Notes: generated from the letters alone by a model not told the origin. Numbered from the stretch's first letter, positions 8,096 through 16,671 are shown. The stretch is DNA of 64,000 nt from DAOUKH01 sp965219875 (GCA_965219875.1 CBDCOW010000001.1:372001-436000), one strand, 5' to 3'. Program-made: numbers and translations.

Positions 8096-9321
8096 CGGCG
8101 GGGGCCTAGCAGCCGCGTCAGTTCCGCCATCGCTGGATGGATGGGCGCCGCGGAAGGCATACGTTCATACCGCTCGAGCAATTCCGACTCCGAGAATTGC
8201 CGTGGCCAGTCTAGGTCGGCAGTGACAGCGCCGTCGCCACTCACGACGATTGCGGAGAGGTTGAGCAGTCCGCTGAGGTCTCGCCCAAGCGCGCGTGAAG
8301 GGTGCTTCAGGCCCACGTAATGCACCCATACCTGTTGTACTAGATCGGACGCGCTCATAGATCCGGAGTCCAGCAGGGGCTCGATGATCCGCAGTTGCCG
8401 CTCCGCCAGCGCTCGGCGGCGGGGGCTGCGCAGCCGCCCGAACAGTGAGCGCGCGAACTCGCGATAGAGCAACCGCTTGTTGTGGGTAAGGATCTCTGCG
8501 GCGAGTGCGTTGCACCGCTCCGCGACCGCCGGCAAGGCGAACTTCAGAAACGGCGTGAGGTCGTGCCCGCTGTTGCGGGAGTCATACAACGCCCCCAGGT
8601 ACTCCTCCACGTGCTCGTAGTAGTAGTTGGACAGGCTGACCATGACCATGTCATTGACTCCGGCCGCCCGTAGCATGAACGCCTCCAGTGCGCGTGCCGT
8701 GCGGCCGTTGCCGTCTCCGAAAGGGTGCATGGCGCCTATGTGGTAGTGGGCAGCTAGGGCTTGGATGATGCGGTCGTGCCTCTGGAATTCCCCAGTGAAG
8801 GCTTGGCCGAGAGCGCCGAATGCGGCGGCGAGATCGGTACCCCCTTCCGCGCCCCGGCAGCGCGAGCTCCCAAAGGTAACGTTCGCTCCAGCAAGCCGTA
8901 GCGCGCCAGGTGTGCAATGGTCATCGTCGCAGCCTGTGACGATGCGCCGGTGGATGTTCTGGACCAACTCGGCGGTAACCGGTCGGCTGGCCGGGACCTC
9001 GCGGAGCCAGCGGTAGGTTGTGTCGGCGGCCCGCAATTGCCGTTGCGAATGGGTCAGCCCGGAACTCGCGGGTGCGTCGGGGACGAAGGCTTCATCCTGT
9101 TCACGTTGGGTGAACTCGGCGCCCTCGATGCGCGAGGTGCCGACCGCCTCCAACCGCAGTTGCTCTTCGTGGACCTGCTCAATCCATCGGGACAAGTAGG
9201 GCAGCTGACTCAGGACACCGGCGGCAGTCTTGGCATCTACTAGCAGCCCGACTATGGCCGAGGCATCATAGCGCAGCCACTGCTGGGGTAGAGAATAGCG
9301 ACTGATGCGGACGGTTGTCAT
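8092..9321 (-). CDS. Fic family protein (probable AMPylase) with N-terminal inhibitory helix
   Basis: The 409-residue protein has the Fic signature HPFGDGNGRTAR at residues 199-210, whose His and GNGR bind and transfer the nucleotide. The motif TSRIEG at 62-67 matches the (S/T)xxxE(G/N) inhibitory helix of class II Fic proteins, so activity is probably auto-inhibited. A C-terminal winged-helix-like part may bind DNA. Fic enzymes usually transfer AMP to a Ser, Thr or Tyr of a target protein; the target here is unknown. A second Fic protein lies at 37717-38895. The upstream region 9327-9440 is repeat-rich. Confidence 0.9.
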   Translation of the reverse strand: MTTVRISRYSLPQQWLRYDASAIVGLLVDAKTAAGVLSQLPYLSRWIEQVHEEQLRLEAVGTSRIEGAEFTQREQDEAFVPDAPASSGLTHSQRQLRAADTTYRWLREVPASRPVTAELVQNIHRRIVTGCDDDHCTPGALRLAGANVTFGSSRCRGAEGGTDLAAAFGALGQAFTGEFQRHDRIIQALAAHYHIGAMHPFGDGNGRTARALEAFMLRAAGVNDMVMVSLSNYYYEHVEEYLGALYDSRNSGHDLTPFLKFALPAVAERCNALAAEILTHNKRLLYREFARSLFGRLRSPRRRALAERQLRIIEPLLDSGSMSASDLVQQVWVHYVGLKHPSRALGRDLSGLLNLSAIVVSGDGAVTADLDWPRQFSESELLERYERMPSAAPIHPAMAELTRLLGPRR

Positions 9322-9326
9322 GTACG

Positions 9327-9440
9327 GTTCATTTCCGCGTGCATTTTAGCGTTCATTTCCAAGATAGACTCTGTAGCATAGTAACAGAGTCCTAGTTCAT
9401 TTCAACATTCATTTCCGCGTGCATTTCCGCGTGCATTTCC
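9327..9440. promoter_or_regulatory. Repeat cluster and dyad upstream of the Fic gene
   Basis: CATTTC(C/A) occurs at 9330, 9354, 9398, 9410, 9422 and 9434. The last three are an exact 12-bp tandem repeat (CATTTCCGCGTG register). Between them lies a dyad, GACTCTGT (9367-9374) and ACAGAGTC (9384-9391), with a 9-bp spacer. The position just before the Fic start codon suggests operator or iteron-like sites controlling that gene. Protein binding is inferred only from the geometry. Confidence 0.55.
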
Positions 9441-9516
9441 GATGAATGTCAGCGAGTTCTATCTTCCCTACGACCGCCCGGCCCGTTTCTGCGGTGTAGC
9501 GGCCCCCGCCCCCCGC

Positions 9517-10251
9517 TTACGGCTCCAGGAGCGCGAAGTACTCGACGTTGCCCGCCGCGCCGGTGAGGACCGATGTCGAGAGGCCGCGGACGCGGATGCC
9601 GCGGTCGATGGCCCAGAGGCCGACCTTGGCGAGCGTGGAGGCGCGCGCCAAGGGGTCGCGCACGATGCCGCCGCGCCCGACCTGCTCCCGTCCCGCCTCG
9701 AACTGCGGCTTCACCAGGCAGAGGGCGCGGCCCCCGGGCGCAAGGTGGGGCAGGACGTTGGGCAGCACCTGCGTGAGCGAGATGAAGGAGACGTCGACTG
9801 TGGCGAGGTCGGCGGGGCCGGGGAGCGTGAATGGGTGGTGGGCATTCGTCCTGTCGAAGACCGTTACCCGCTCGTCGCGCGCGACGCGGTCGTGAAGCTG
9901 GCCCCGCCCCACGTCGACGGCGTAGACCTTCGCCGCGCCGCGCTGGAGCAGGCAGTCGGTGAAGCCGCCGGTGGAGGCCCCCACGTCCAGGCAGACGAGG
10001 CCATCGGGATCGACGCCGAAGTGGTCGAGCGCTCCTTCGAGCTTGAATCCGCCGCGGCTCACGAAGCGGGGCGGCCGGTCGAGGTCGATCTCAACGTCGG
10101 GCGCGACGAGCGTCCCCGCCTTGTCGACGCGCTCGCCGCCGACGCGCACCCGGCCCGCCATGATGAGCCCCCGCGCCTGGGCGCGGCTCTCGGCCAGCCC
10201 CCGCTCGACGAGCAGGACGTCGAGGCGCGGCCTGGGTGGGCGCGGGCTCAC
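9517..10251 (-). CDS. tlyA: TlyA family rRNA 2-prime-O-methyltransferase
   Basis: The 244-residue protein has an N-terminal S4 RNA-binding domain (LDVLLVERGLAESRAQA, about residues 10-26). A FtsJ-like methyltransferase fold follows, with the SAM loop DVGASTGGFTD and the block VKPQFE. TlyA proteins methylate ribose in 16S and 23S rRNA. GTG 10251 is the start that gives the full S4 domain. The gene is divergent from the UbiA-type gene at 10314. The interval 9441-9516 holds nothing recognisable. Confidence 0.9.
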   Translation of the reverse strand: MSPRPPRPRLDVLLVERGLAESRAQARGLIMAGRVRVGGERVDKAGTLVAPDVEIDLDRPPRFVSRGGFKLEGALDHFGVDPDGLVCLDVGASTGGFTDCLLQRGAAKVYAVDVGRGQLHDRVARDERVTVFDRTNAHHPFTLPGPADLATVDVSFISLTQVLPNVLPHLAPGGRALCLVKPQFEAGREQVGRGGIVRDPLARASTLAKVGLWAIDRGIRVRGLSTSVLTGAAGNVEYFALLEP

Positions 10252-10313
10252 CGGCCCGCTCCGGCGCGGACGCCTACTGCTTTTGTTACCATGATGCCCC
10301 GCCGGTAGCTCGC

Positions 10314-11267
10314 ATGTCCTCGTCCGACGATCATCCTACACATTCCGGGGCCGCCGCTCCCAGCCCGTGGTACTCCCAACTCTGGCTGCTGGGCGCGGCC
10401 ATGCGCCCCCAACAGCTCGCCAAAAACCTGCTGGTCTACCTGGCGTTCTTCTTCACGCTCGGTGAGGGCGGCGCGGAGGGCTTCTCCGACCACCTGGGGC
10501 TCTTCGGCGAGGCCTCCATCGGCTTCGCCCTCTTCTCCATCGTCGCCGGCGCGACCTACGTCTTCAACGACTACCGCGATCTCGCCGCCGACCGCCTCCA
10601 TCCCACGAAGCGGGACCGGCCCCTGGCCTCGGGACGGCTCGCCCGCGGCTTTGCGCTCCCCGCCGCCGCCGTGCTCGCGGCGGGTGGGCTGGCGGCGGCC
10701 TTCGTCGTCGACCTTGGCTTTGGGGCGCTCCTCGCGCTCTACCTGGGAATCACGGCGGCCTACAACATACGCCTCAAGGACGAGGTCATCCTCGACATCT
10801 TTGCCATCGCGGCGGGCTTCGTGATCCGCGCCGCCGCGGGGGCGCAGATCATCGACGCGCCGATCTCGCCCTGGCTCTACGTCATGACGAGCCTGGGCGC
10901 CCTGCTCATCGCGTTGGGCAAACGGCGCGGCGAGCTCGCCACGCTCGGCGAGAACGGGTCGAGCCACCGCCCCGCGCTCGAACACTACTCGGTGGGCCTG
11001 CTCGACCATCTCCTCTCGGTGGTCGCGCCGGCGACGGTGCTCGCCTACACCCTCTACACCTTCACCGCCGGCAACCTGCCCGACGACAACTCGATGATGC
11101 TCACCATCCCCTTCGTCCTCTACGGCGTGCTGCGCTATCTCTTCCTCGTCCACACGCGAAACATGGGGGGCAGTCCCGAAGAGATCTTCATGAAGGACCG
11201 TCCGCTGCTGCTCAACTTCGTCTTGTGGCTCACGGCGTCGGCGGCCGTCCTGATCGTCGCCGCCTAG
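10314..11267 (+). CDS. UbiA-type transferase, decaprenyl-phosphate phosphoribosyltransferase-like
   Basis: The 317-residue polytopic membrane protein has the UbiA Asp-rich motif NDYRDLAAD (85-93), then KRDRPLASG and a second conserved block around YNIRLKDEVILDIF. The C-terminal segment, with PFVLYGVLRYLFLVH and DRPLLLNF, resembles decaprenyl-phosphate phosphoribosyltransferases. In mycobacteria these make the arabinose donor precursor for cell-wall arabinan. ATG 10314 precedes a short hydrophilic N-terminus. The partner epimerase genes (dprE1/dprE2) are not adjacent, so a general UbiA prenyltransferase remains possible. Confidence 0.78.
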   Translation: MSSSDDHPTHSGAAAPSPWYSQLWLLGAAMRPQQLAKNLLVYLAFFFTLGEGGAEGFSDHLGLFGEASIGFALFSIVAGATYVFNDYRDLAADRLHPTKRDRPLASGRLARGFALPAAAVLAAGGLAAAFVVDLGFGALLALYLGITAAYNIRLKDEVILDIFAIAAGFVIRAAAGAQIIDAPISPWLYVMTSLGALLIALGKRRGELATLGENGSSHRPALEHYSVGLLDHLLSVVAPATVLAYTLYTFTAGNLPDDNSMMLTIPFVLYGVLRYLFLVHTRNMGGSPEEIFMKDRPLLLNFVLWLTASAAVLIVAA

Positions 11268-11379
11268 TCGTCGCCGGTTGACAGAGCGCCCCCCGGCGGT
11301 AGACTCGCCGAGGGCCTCACTCCGTCCCTGTATCTTGGGGAAGGGCAGGCGGCGAAAAGACTGGAACGGAGCGGGCCGC

Positions 11380-12315
11380 ATGATCGAAGGCGAGAAAATC
11401 CTGATTACGGGCCCGACGGGGCAGGTCGCCTACGCCATCGCGGTGGAGTTGGCGAAGAAGAACGACGTCTACGCTCTGGCGCGGTTCGGCAAACCGGGCA
11501 GCCGCGACCGGCTCGAACGCCACGGCATGCAGTGCATCGCCGGCGACTTCGTCTCAGACGACCTCGGCTCCCTCATCGACGACGACTATGACCGTGTGCT
11601 CCACTTCGCCGTCTACCAGCAGGCGGGCAAGGCCGACTTCGAGTACGCCATCGAGGTCAACGCCGTGGGGACCGGCAAGCTGATGTACCACACTCGCAAG
11701 ACGAAGTCGTTCCTCTACTGCTCGACGTGCTCCGTCTACAAGCCCCGGGGGCGCATCCCCCGCGCCGAGGACGATCCTCTGGGGGAAGGCCTTCCCGTCT
11801 CGCCCACCTACGGCCCCTCGAAGCTGGCGGGCGAGGCCGTGGTCAAGTTCCTCTCGCAACAGTTCGGAGTCCCCGCCACCATCGGGAGGCTGAACGCGGC
11901 CTACGGCAACGCGGGCGGGCTGCCCGCGATGCATCTCGCCATGCTGCGCGCGGGGAAGGCCATTCCCCTCTCGGCCGACGCCCCGAACCTGTACAGCCCG
12001 TTGCATGAGGACGACTACGTGTGGCAGGCGGTCAAGCTCCTCGAGGCCGCGAGCGTTCCCCCCGTCGTGGTGAACTGGTGCGGCAGCCAGGCCGTCGCCG
12101 CCGAGGACTGGTGTGAGTTCATGGCCGGACTCATCGGCGTGAAGGCCGAGTTCGACCGCGTCGCGTGGCACGCGGGGAGTAACTTCTGCGACACCACCCG
12201 CATGCACGCCCTTATCGGTGAGACGAAAGTCGATTGGCGCGACGGGATGCGCCGGCTCGTTGAAGCGACGCCCACCGAGGAGCGTTACCCCAGCGGCGCC
12301 GTTGAGCTAGAATAG
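11380..12315 (+). CDS. NAD(P)-dependent epimerase/dehydratase family, paralog of the gene at 2810
   Basis: The 311-residue extended SDR begins MIEGEKILITGPTGQVAYAI (Rossmann loop) and has PTYGPSK as its YxxxK site. It matches the 2810-3724 protein along its length, including LMYHTRK, SVYKPRG and the C-terminal WRDGMRRL. ATG 11380 lies where homology begins; the upstream extension to 11278 is unlikely. The FmdB gene follows by 19 nt. The substrate is unknown, and the subfamily appears duplicated in this organism. Confidence 0.85.
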   Translation: MIEGEKILITGPTGQVAYAIAVELAKKNDVYALARFGKPGSRDRLERHGMQCIAGDFVSDDLGSLIDDDYDRVLHFAVYQQAGKADFEYAIEVNAVGTGKLMYHTRKTKSFLYCSTCSVYKPRGRIPRAEDDPLGEGLPVSPTYGPSKLAGEAVVKFLSQQFGVPATIGRLNAAYGNAGGLPAMHLAMLRAGKAIPLSADAPNLYSPLHEDDYVWQAVKLLEAASVPPVVVNWCGSQAVAAEDWCEFMAGLIGVKAEFDRVAWHAGSNFCDTTRMHALIGETKVDWRDGMRRLVEATPTEERYPSGAVELE

Positions 12316-12334
12316 AAGGCGGAGGCCGGTTCCC

Positions 12335-12562
12335 ATGCCAGTGTATGAGTACTACTGCGAGACGTGCCGGAGCGGCTTCGAAGTCCGGCGCGCGATGAGC
12401 GAAGCTGACTCCCCGTCGGCGTGCCCTGAAGGCCACCCCGGCGCCAAGCGCGCCCTCTCCCTCTTCGCCACGGTGACGAGCGGCGGCAGCGCCATGCCGA
12501 TGGACGACGCCGGCTGCGGCCGCTGCGGCGCCCCCGAGCCCGGCGCCTGCGCCTTCAACTAA
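12335..12562 (+). CDS. FmdB-family zinc-ribbon protein
   Basis: The 75-residue protein begins MPVYEYYCETCRSGFEV, the FmdB/CxxC_CXXC_SSSS zinc-ribbon start, and ends with CGRCGAPEPGAC. Members are small putative regulatory or metal-binding proteins found in many bacteria without a defined reaction. It lies 19 nt after the epimerase-like gene and may be in its operon. It converges with the DUF1461 gene across a repeat hairpin. Confidence 0.8.
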   Translation: MPVYEYYCETCRSGFEVRRAMSEADSPSACPEGHPGAKRALSLFATVTSGGSAMPMDDAGCGRCGAPEPGACAFN

Positions 12563-12565
12563 CGC

Positions 12566-13312
12566 TCAAGCCTCTCCCCCCTCTGGGGGAGACTGAGAGA
12601 GGGCACGCGCCGCTCTGCGCCGCAGCGCGTAGACGACGCCCCCGGTCAGCGCTGCCTGCCCCAAGGTCAGTCCCGCGATGGCGAGCGTCGCGTCGCGGAA
12701 GAAGGCCTCGGGGAAGATCATCACCAGGAAGTCCCGGTTGGGGTCGAGGAGCCAGAGGTCGTTGGCGAAGCTGATGACGTGGAACCGCGTGAAGAGCGCG
12801 TCGAAGCCGGCGGCTAACCCGATCCCCAGCGCGATGAGAATGGCGAAGCTCAGCGCCGCCCCGTAGACGAGCCCGCGTCCCACGGTGAGCAAGGCGGCGC
12901 GCCGCCCGACGAGGGCGAGGAGCGCCAGCGCCAGCCCGGCCATCGTGTAGAAGCTCACCCGCTCGATCAGGCTCACGCCCCGCATCAGGCGCTTCACGTC
13001 GATCATGTGCAGAATCTCTCGCTCGCTGAAGAGGTCACGCTCGTCGCCGTAGACCGTGGCTCGGACGTCCAGGCGCTCCTCGCCGCTGCGGAAGTAGGCC
13101 TTGATCTCGTCGGCAACGCGCCGCAGCTCGCGCGGCTCGATGCCGGTGCGCTCCGAGACGCCGTAGCGGGCGAAGGCGTAGGTGTAGAACCAGCCGCTCT
13201 CGGTCACGATGCGCACGTTGGCCGCGATGAGGAACAACGGCATCGCGACGGCGATGACGAGGACCGCGATCAGCGGGAAGCGGCGGCGCGCCAGGGCGAG
13301 CAAGGTTTCCAT
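12566..13312 (-). CDS. DUF1461 / TIGR01906-type integral membrane protein
   Basis: The 248-residue protein has an N-terminal membrane helix, a roughly 90-residue extracytoplasmic part, and three or four further helices. The segment FHVISFANDLWLLDPNRDFLVMIFPEAFF is typical of TIGR01906 proteins, which lack a known function. Its last residues, RALSQSPPEGGEA, are translated from the dispersed hairpin repeat at 12572-12613, so the C-terminal tail is probably repeat-derived. The gene is divergent from mazG. Confidence 0.75.
   Translation of the reverse strand: METLLALARRRFPLIAVLVIAVAMPLFLIAANVRIVTESGWFYTYAFARYGVSERTGIEPRELRRVADEIKAYFRSGEERLDVRATVYGDERDLFSEREILHMIDVKRLMRGVSLIERVSFYTMAGLALALLALVGRRAALLTVGRGLVYGAALSFAILIALGIGLAAGFDALFTRFHVISFANDLWLLDPNRDFLVMIFPEAFFRDATLAIAGLTLGQAALTGGVVYALRRRAARALSQSPPEGGEA
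12572..12613. repeat. Dispersed CTCTCCCCC/GGGGGAGA hairpin repeat
   Basis: The same block recurs at about 22668-22700, 45269-45290 and, with variation, in the arrays at 48.6-49.2 kb: a C-rich/G-rich hairpin followed by GACTGAGAGAGGGC and then a GC-rich tail. At 22 kb an inverted-repeat element sits in the equivalent hairpin. Here the block is uninterrupted and forms the end of the DUF1461 reading frame. Confidence 0.65.
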
Positions 13313-13424
13313 CGGTGCATCATTCGCGGCGTCCTATCCAAGTGTCAAGGCGGCGGACGGAGCGCTCCCGTTGTCAAGGCGGGGGCGCGGCGGCGATAAT
13401 TGGTCGTCCCCGTGCCGTGCCGCT

Positions 13425-14207
13425 ATGAGCGACTTCGAAAACCTCGACACCTTTGACACCTTTCTCGCGATCGTGGCCAAGCTGCGCGGTCCCGATGGCT
13501 GTCCGTGGGACCGGGCGCAGTCGCACGAGACGCTCCGTCGTTACATCATCGAGGAGTGCCACGAGGCGGTCGACGCCATCGACGAGGGGGACCGAGCACA
13601 CCTCGCGGAGGAGCTCGGCGACGTGCTGCTCCAGGTCGGGCTCCACGCCCAGATCGGCGCCGACGAGGGAACGTTCACCATCGCCGACGTGCTCCGCTCG
13701 ATCAACGCCAAGCTCCTGCGCCGCCATCCCCACGTCTTCGGCGAAGCCCATGCCTCGGACGCGGACGAGGTGGCGGCGAACTGGCAGACCCTGAAGGAGC
13801 AAGAGCGCGGCGCGGCGCCCGAGTCGGTCCTCGACGGGGCGCCTAACTCGCTGTCCGCCCTGGCGCGGAGCCAGGAATTGCAGCGACGCGCCGGCAAGTC
13901 GGGGTTTGAGTGGGAAGAGATCGAGGGCGTGCTCGACAAGCTGCGGGAGGAGATCGACGAGTTCAAGGAGGCGGCCTCGCCGAAAGAGCGCGAGCACGAG
14001 CTCGGCGACATCCTCGCTTCGGTGGTGAACGTGGCGCGTTGGGTCAGCGTAGACGCCGACACGGCGATGCGCCGGGCCAACGAGCGCTTCCAGAAGCGCT
14101 TCCGGCACATGGAGCGGGCCGCCGCCGAGGGGGGCGGGAGCTTGAGCGCGCTCCCCCTCGCCGAGCAAGAGGCGCTCTGGCAACAGGCGAAGCGCGAGCT
14201 GGGCTAG
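13425..14207 (+). CDS. mazG: MazG nucleoside triphosphate pyrophosphohydrolase
   Basis: The 260-residue protein contains two MazG domains. The N-terminal one has the metal-binding EECHE...EELGD pattern (EExxE12-28ExxD type), preceded by GCPWDRAQSHETLRRY. The C-terminal one has EEIDEF...ELGDIL. MazG hydrolyses (d)NTPs to monophosphates and pyrophosphate, cleaning the nucleotide pool. ATG 13425 begins at the conserved N-terminus; the long upstream frame extension has no support. It converges with acpP, with 12 nt between the stops. Confidence 0.92.
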   Translation: MSDFENLDTFDTFLAIVAKLRGPDGCPWDRAQSHETLRRYIIEECHEAVDAIDEGDRAHLAEELGDVLLQVGLHAQIGADEGTFTIADVLRSINAKLLRRHPHVFGEAHASDADEVAANWQTLKEQERGAAPESVLDGAPNSLSALARSQELQRRAGKSGFEWEEIEGVLDKLREEIDEFKEAASPKEREHELGDILASVVNVARWVSVDADTAMRRANERFQKRFRHMERAAAEGGGSLSALPLAEQEALWQQAKRELG

Positions 14208-14219
14208 GCGCGCGGCGGC

Positions 14220-14477
14220 CTAGTCGCCGCCGTTGCGGTCCGTGATGAAGTCCACCGCGTCTTGGACGGTGACGATCTTCTCGGCGTCTTCATCGGTGAT
14301 TTCGAGCTTGGTCTCGCCCTCGCTGAATTCTTCCTCGAGGGCCATGATCAGCTCGACGAGGTCCAGCGAGTCGGCGTTCAGGTCTTCCACGAACGATGCG
14401 TTGGAAACGACCTGGTCTTCTTCCACGCCAAGCTGCTCGACAGTGACTTTGGTAACGCGCTCGAAAACGGTAGACAA
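14220..14477 (-). CDS. acpP: Acyl carrier protein
   Basis: The 85-residue acidic protein carries the 4-prime-phosphopantetheine site DSLDLVELIM. It carries acyl chains in fatty acid synthesis. TTG 14477 is chosen because GGAGG lies 5 nt upstream and gives the usual ACP length; another in-frame TTG at 14492 lies upstream of that site. It is the last gene of the DUF177-rpmF-fabD-fabG-nusB-acpP operon, 21 nt after nusB. Confidence 0.9.
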   Translation of the reverse strand: MSTVFERVTKVTVEQLGVEEDQVVSNASFVEDLNADSLDLVELIMALEEEFSEGETKLEITDEDAEKIVTVQDAVDFITDRNGGD

Positions 14478-14498
14478 CGGAGCCTCCGGCAAGTGTAC

Positions 14499-14927
14499 TT
14501 ACGGGTTCGTCGCCGCCATCACCGATCCAAGGACTCCGTTGACGAACCGATGCAGGTTGTCGCTTCCGAAAGCCTTGGCGATCTCGACGGCCTCATTAAT
14601 CGCCACCTTCGGCGGCGTATTATTGAACGAAATCTCGCAGACCGCAATACGCAGGATGTTCCGGTCGACCGCGGAGAGCTGGTTTACCGGGTACTGCGGC
14701 GCGTACTTGGCGATCTGTTCGTCCGCCGCATCGCGGCGCTCGATGACGCAGGCGACGATCCCTCGCGCCAGCGCCTTCCCCTCCTTGTTCAACGACGATT
14801 CCTCGAGCGCGCGCTCCAGCGTGGACGCCCACGCGTGCGTCGAGCAGTCGACCTCGTAGAGGACCTGCAAGGCGAGGATTCGGGCTTTTCTTCGCGCGTC
14901 GGGCATGGCCTTTTGCTTCCCGCTCAC
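14499..14927 (-). CDS. nusB: Transcription antitermination factor NusB
   Basis: The 142-residue helical protein has the NusB core: RRKARILALQVLYE at the N-terminus, VNQLSAVDRNILRIAVCE and PPKVAINEAVEIAKAFG, ending with FVNGVLGSV. NusB binds boxA RNA with NusE in rRNA antitermination. GTG 14927 begins 1 nt after the fabG stop; an ATG at 14906 is an alternative. Its position between fabG and acpP is unusual for this lipid gene cluster. Confidence 0.92.
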   Translation of the reverse strand: MSGKQKAMPDARRKARILALQVLYEVDCSTHAWASTLERALEESSLNKEGKALARGIVACVIERRDAADEQIAKYAPQYPVNQLSAVDRNILRIAVCEISFNNTPPKVAINEAVEIAKAFGSDNLHRFVNGVLGSVMAATNP

Positions 14928-14928
14928 C

Positions 14929-15666
14929 TTAGACGAGCGCCAGGCCCCCGTCCACGGGGAGCGTCTGGCCGGTGATGTAGGCGGCTTCGTCGCTGCAGAG
15001 GAAGAGTACGGCCACGGCCACGTCTTCGGGCGTGCCCAAGCGCCCCGCGGGGATCATCTCGCGCACGGCGTTCAGACTGGTCTCGGCGACCCCGCGGGTC
15101 ATGTCCGTCTCGATGTACCCAGGGGCGATGACGTTGGCGGTGACGCCCCGTGAGCCGACTTCCAGCGCGAGGCTCCGGGTCATGCCGATCAGACCGGACT
15201 TCGACGCCGAGTAGTTCGCCTGCCCCGCGTTTCCCCGGTAGCCGACGACGCTGCCGATGTTTACGATCCTCCCCGCCCGCCGGCGCACCATGTGCTTGAG
15301 GGCGGCGCGGGCGCAGTTGAACGCGCCGGTCAAGTTGACCTCGATCACCCGGCGCCAGTCGTCGTCGGACATGCGGAGCGCCAGCGTGTCGCGGTTGACG
15401 CCGGCGTTGTTGATCAGGAAGTCGAGACCGCCGTGCCGCTCGATGACGCCTTGGACCATCGCGGCAGCCTCGCTGGGATCGGCGACGTCGGCGATGTGGG
15501 CCGAGCACACGCCGCCCGCGGACTCTATGGCGGCTTGGGTCTCGGAGACGTCTCTCGTGGCGTTGAGGGCTACGGCGGCGCCCGCGGCGGCGAGGCGGAG
15601 GGCGGCGGCGCGGCCGATTCCTCGGCTACTTCCGGTGACGAGCGCGACTTTGCCTGAAAGGTCCAC
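14929..15666 (-). CDS. fabG: 3-oxoacyl-[acyl-carrier-protein] reductase
   Basis: The 245-residue classical SDR has TGSSRGIGRA (cofactor loop), NNAGVNRD, the YSASKSGLIG active site (YxxxK), and the C-terminal TGQTLPVDGGLAL ending typical of FabG. It reduces 3-oxoacyl-ACP with NADPH in fatty acid elongation. It sits between fabD (39 nt upstream) and nusB (1 nt downstream), consistent with one operon. Confidence 0.93.
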   Translation of the reverse strand: MDLSGKVALVTGSSRGIGRAAALRLAAAGAAVALNATRDVSETQAAIESAGGVCSAHIADVADPSEAAAMVQGVIERHGGLDFLINNAGVNRDTLALRMSDDDWRRVIEVNLTGAFNCARAALKHMVRRRAGRIVNIGSVVGYRGNAGQANYSASKSGLIGMTRSLALEVGSRGVTANVIAPGYIETDMTRGVAETSLNAVREMIPAGRLGTPEDVAVAVLFLCSDEAAYITGQTLPVDGGLALV

Positions 15667-15705
15667 GGAAAGACGCCTCTACGCCGGAGCGCGTCGAAGG
15701 CGGCA

Positions 15706-16671
15706 CTACGACGCTAGGGCGTAGCTGCGCACCGTCGATATGTCGTTCACGCTGATCGCTTCGGCGCTCTTGGCGATGCGCTTGACGAGGCCGGTCAGCA
15801 CTTTGCCGGGGCCCATCTCGACGAACCGGCGCACGCCGTGGCCGGCCATGTAGTCCACCGACCGGGACCACTGGACGGGGCGGCAGATCTGCTCCACGAG
15901 CTCGCCGTGGATGGCTCCTTGGTTGTCGATAGGCTGGGCGGTGGTGTTGCAGACCACGGGGACGCGCGGGCTGGCGATGTGCGCGCCGCCGAGGGCGGTC
16001 ATCATGCCGGGAACGGCGGGGCGCATGAGGCTGGAGTGGAAGGCGCCGCTTACCACCAGCGGCACGGCCTTCTTGGCGCCCATGGCCCGCGCCAAGTCGA
16101 GAGCCTGCACCAGCGCGCCTTTGGCCCCGCTGATGACGATCTGCCCGTCGCTGTTCACGTTGCCGATCTCGGCGCCGGTCTGCTGGCAGAGTTGCTCGAC
16201 GAGCGACTCGTCGAGTCCGAGGATCGCGGCCATGCCGCCTTCGCGGACTTGGCCGGCTTCCTGCATGAGACGGCCGCGCTCGCGGACGAGGCGCAGGGCG
16301 TCGTCGAAGCCGAGGGAGCCCGCCGCCACGAGGGCGGCGTACTCGCCGACGCTATGGCCAGCGACGTAGCGGGGCTCGCCGCCGCGCTTACCGCCGCGGG
16401 CCTCCGCGACTGCCTCCATCGCGGCGATGCTCGTAGTGAGAATCGCCGGCTGGGCGTTGTGCGTCTGGCGCAGATCGTCCTCGTTCCCCCCGAAGCAGAG
16501 CTTCGACAGCGAGAATTCGAGGATCGCGTCGGCGGTGTCGAACACGGACCGCGCCGCCGCTGAATTTTCGTAGAGGTCCGCGCCCATGCCCACGTACTGC
16601 GAGCCTTGGCCCGGGAAAATAAAGGCAACGTTCTCGCTGCCGCTCCCGGCCTCTTGCTGTTCGGTGCTCAC
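15706..16671 (-). CDS. fabD: Malonyl-CoA:ACP transacylase
   Basis: The 321-residue protein has FPGQGSQYVGMG near the N-terminus, the catalytic serine in GHSVGEYAALVA, and the later AFHSSLM histidine block. It loads malonyl groups on to ACP. GTG 16671 is the start, preceded by a G-rich ribosome site. It follows rpmF by 54 nt with no plsX or fabH in between, which differs from the common bacterial order. Confidence 0.93.
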   Translation of the reverse strand: MSTEQQEAGSGSENVAFIFPGQGSQYVGMGADLYENSAAARSVFDTADAILEFSLSKLCFGGNEDDLRQTHNAQPAILTTSIAAMEAVAEARGGKRGGEPRYVAGHSVGEYAALVAAGSLGFDDALRLVRERGRLMQEAGQVREGGMAAILGLDESLVEQLCQQTGAEIGNVNSDGQIVISGAKGALVQALDLARAMGAKKAVPLVVSGAFHSSLMRPAVPGMMTALGGAHIASPRVPVVCNTTAQPIDNQGAIHGELVEQICRPVQWSRSVDYMAGHGVRRFVEMGPGKVLTGLVKRIAKSAEAISVNDISTVRSYALAS

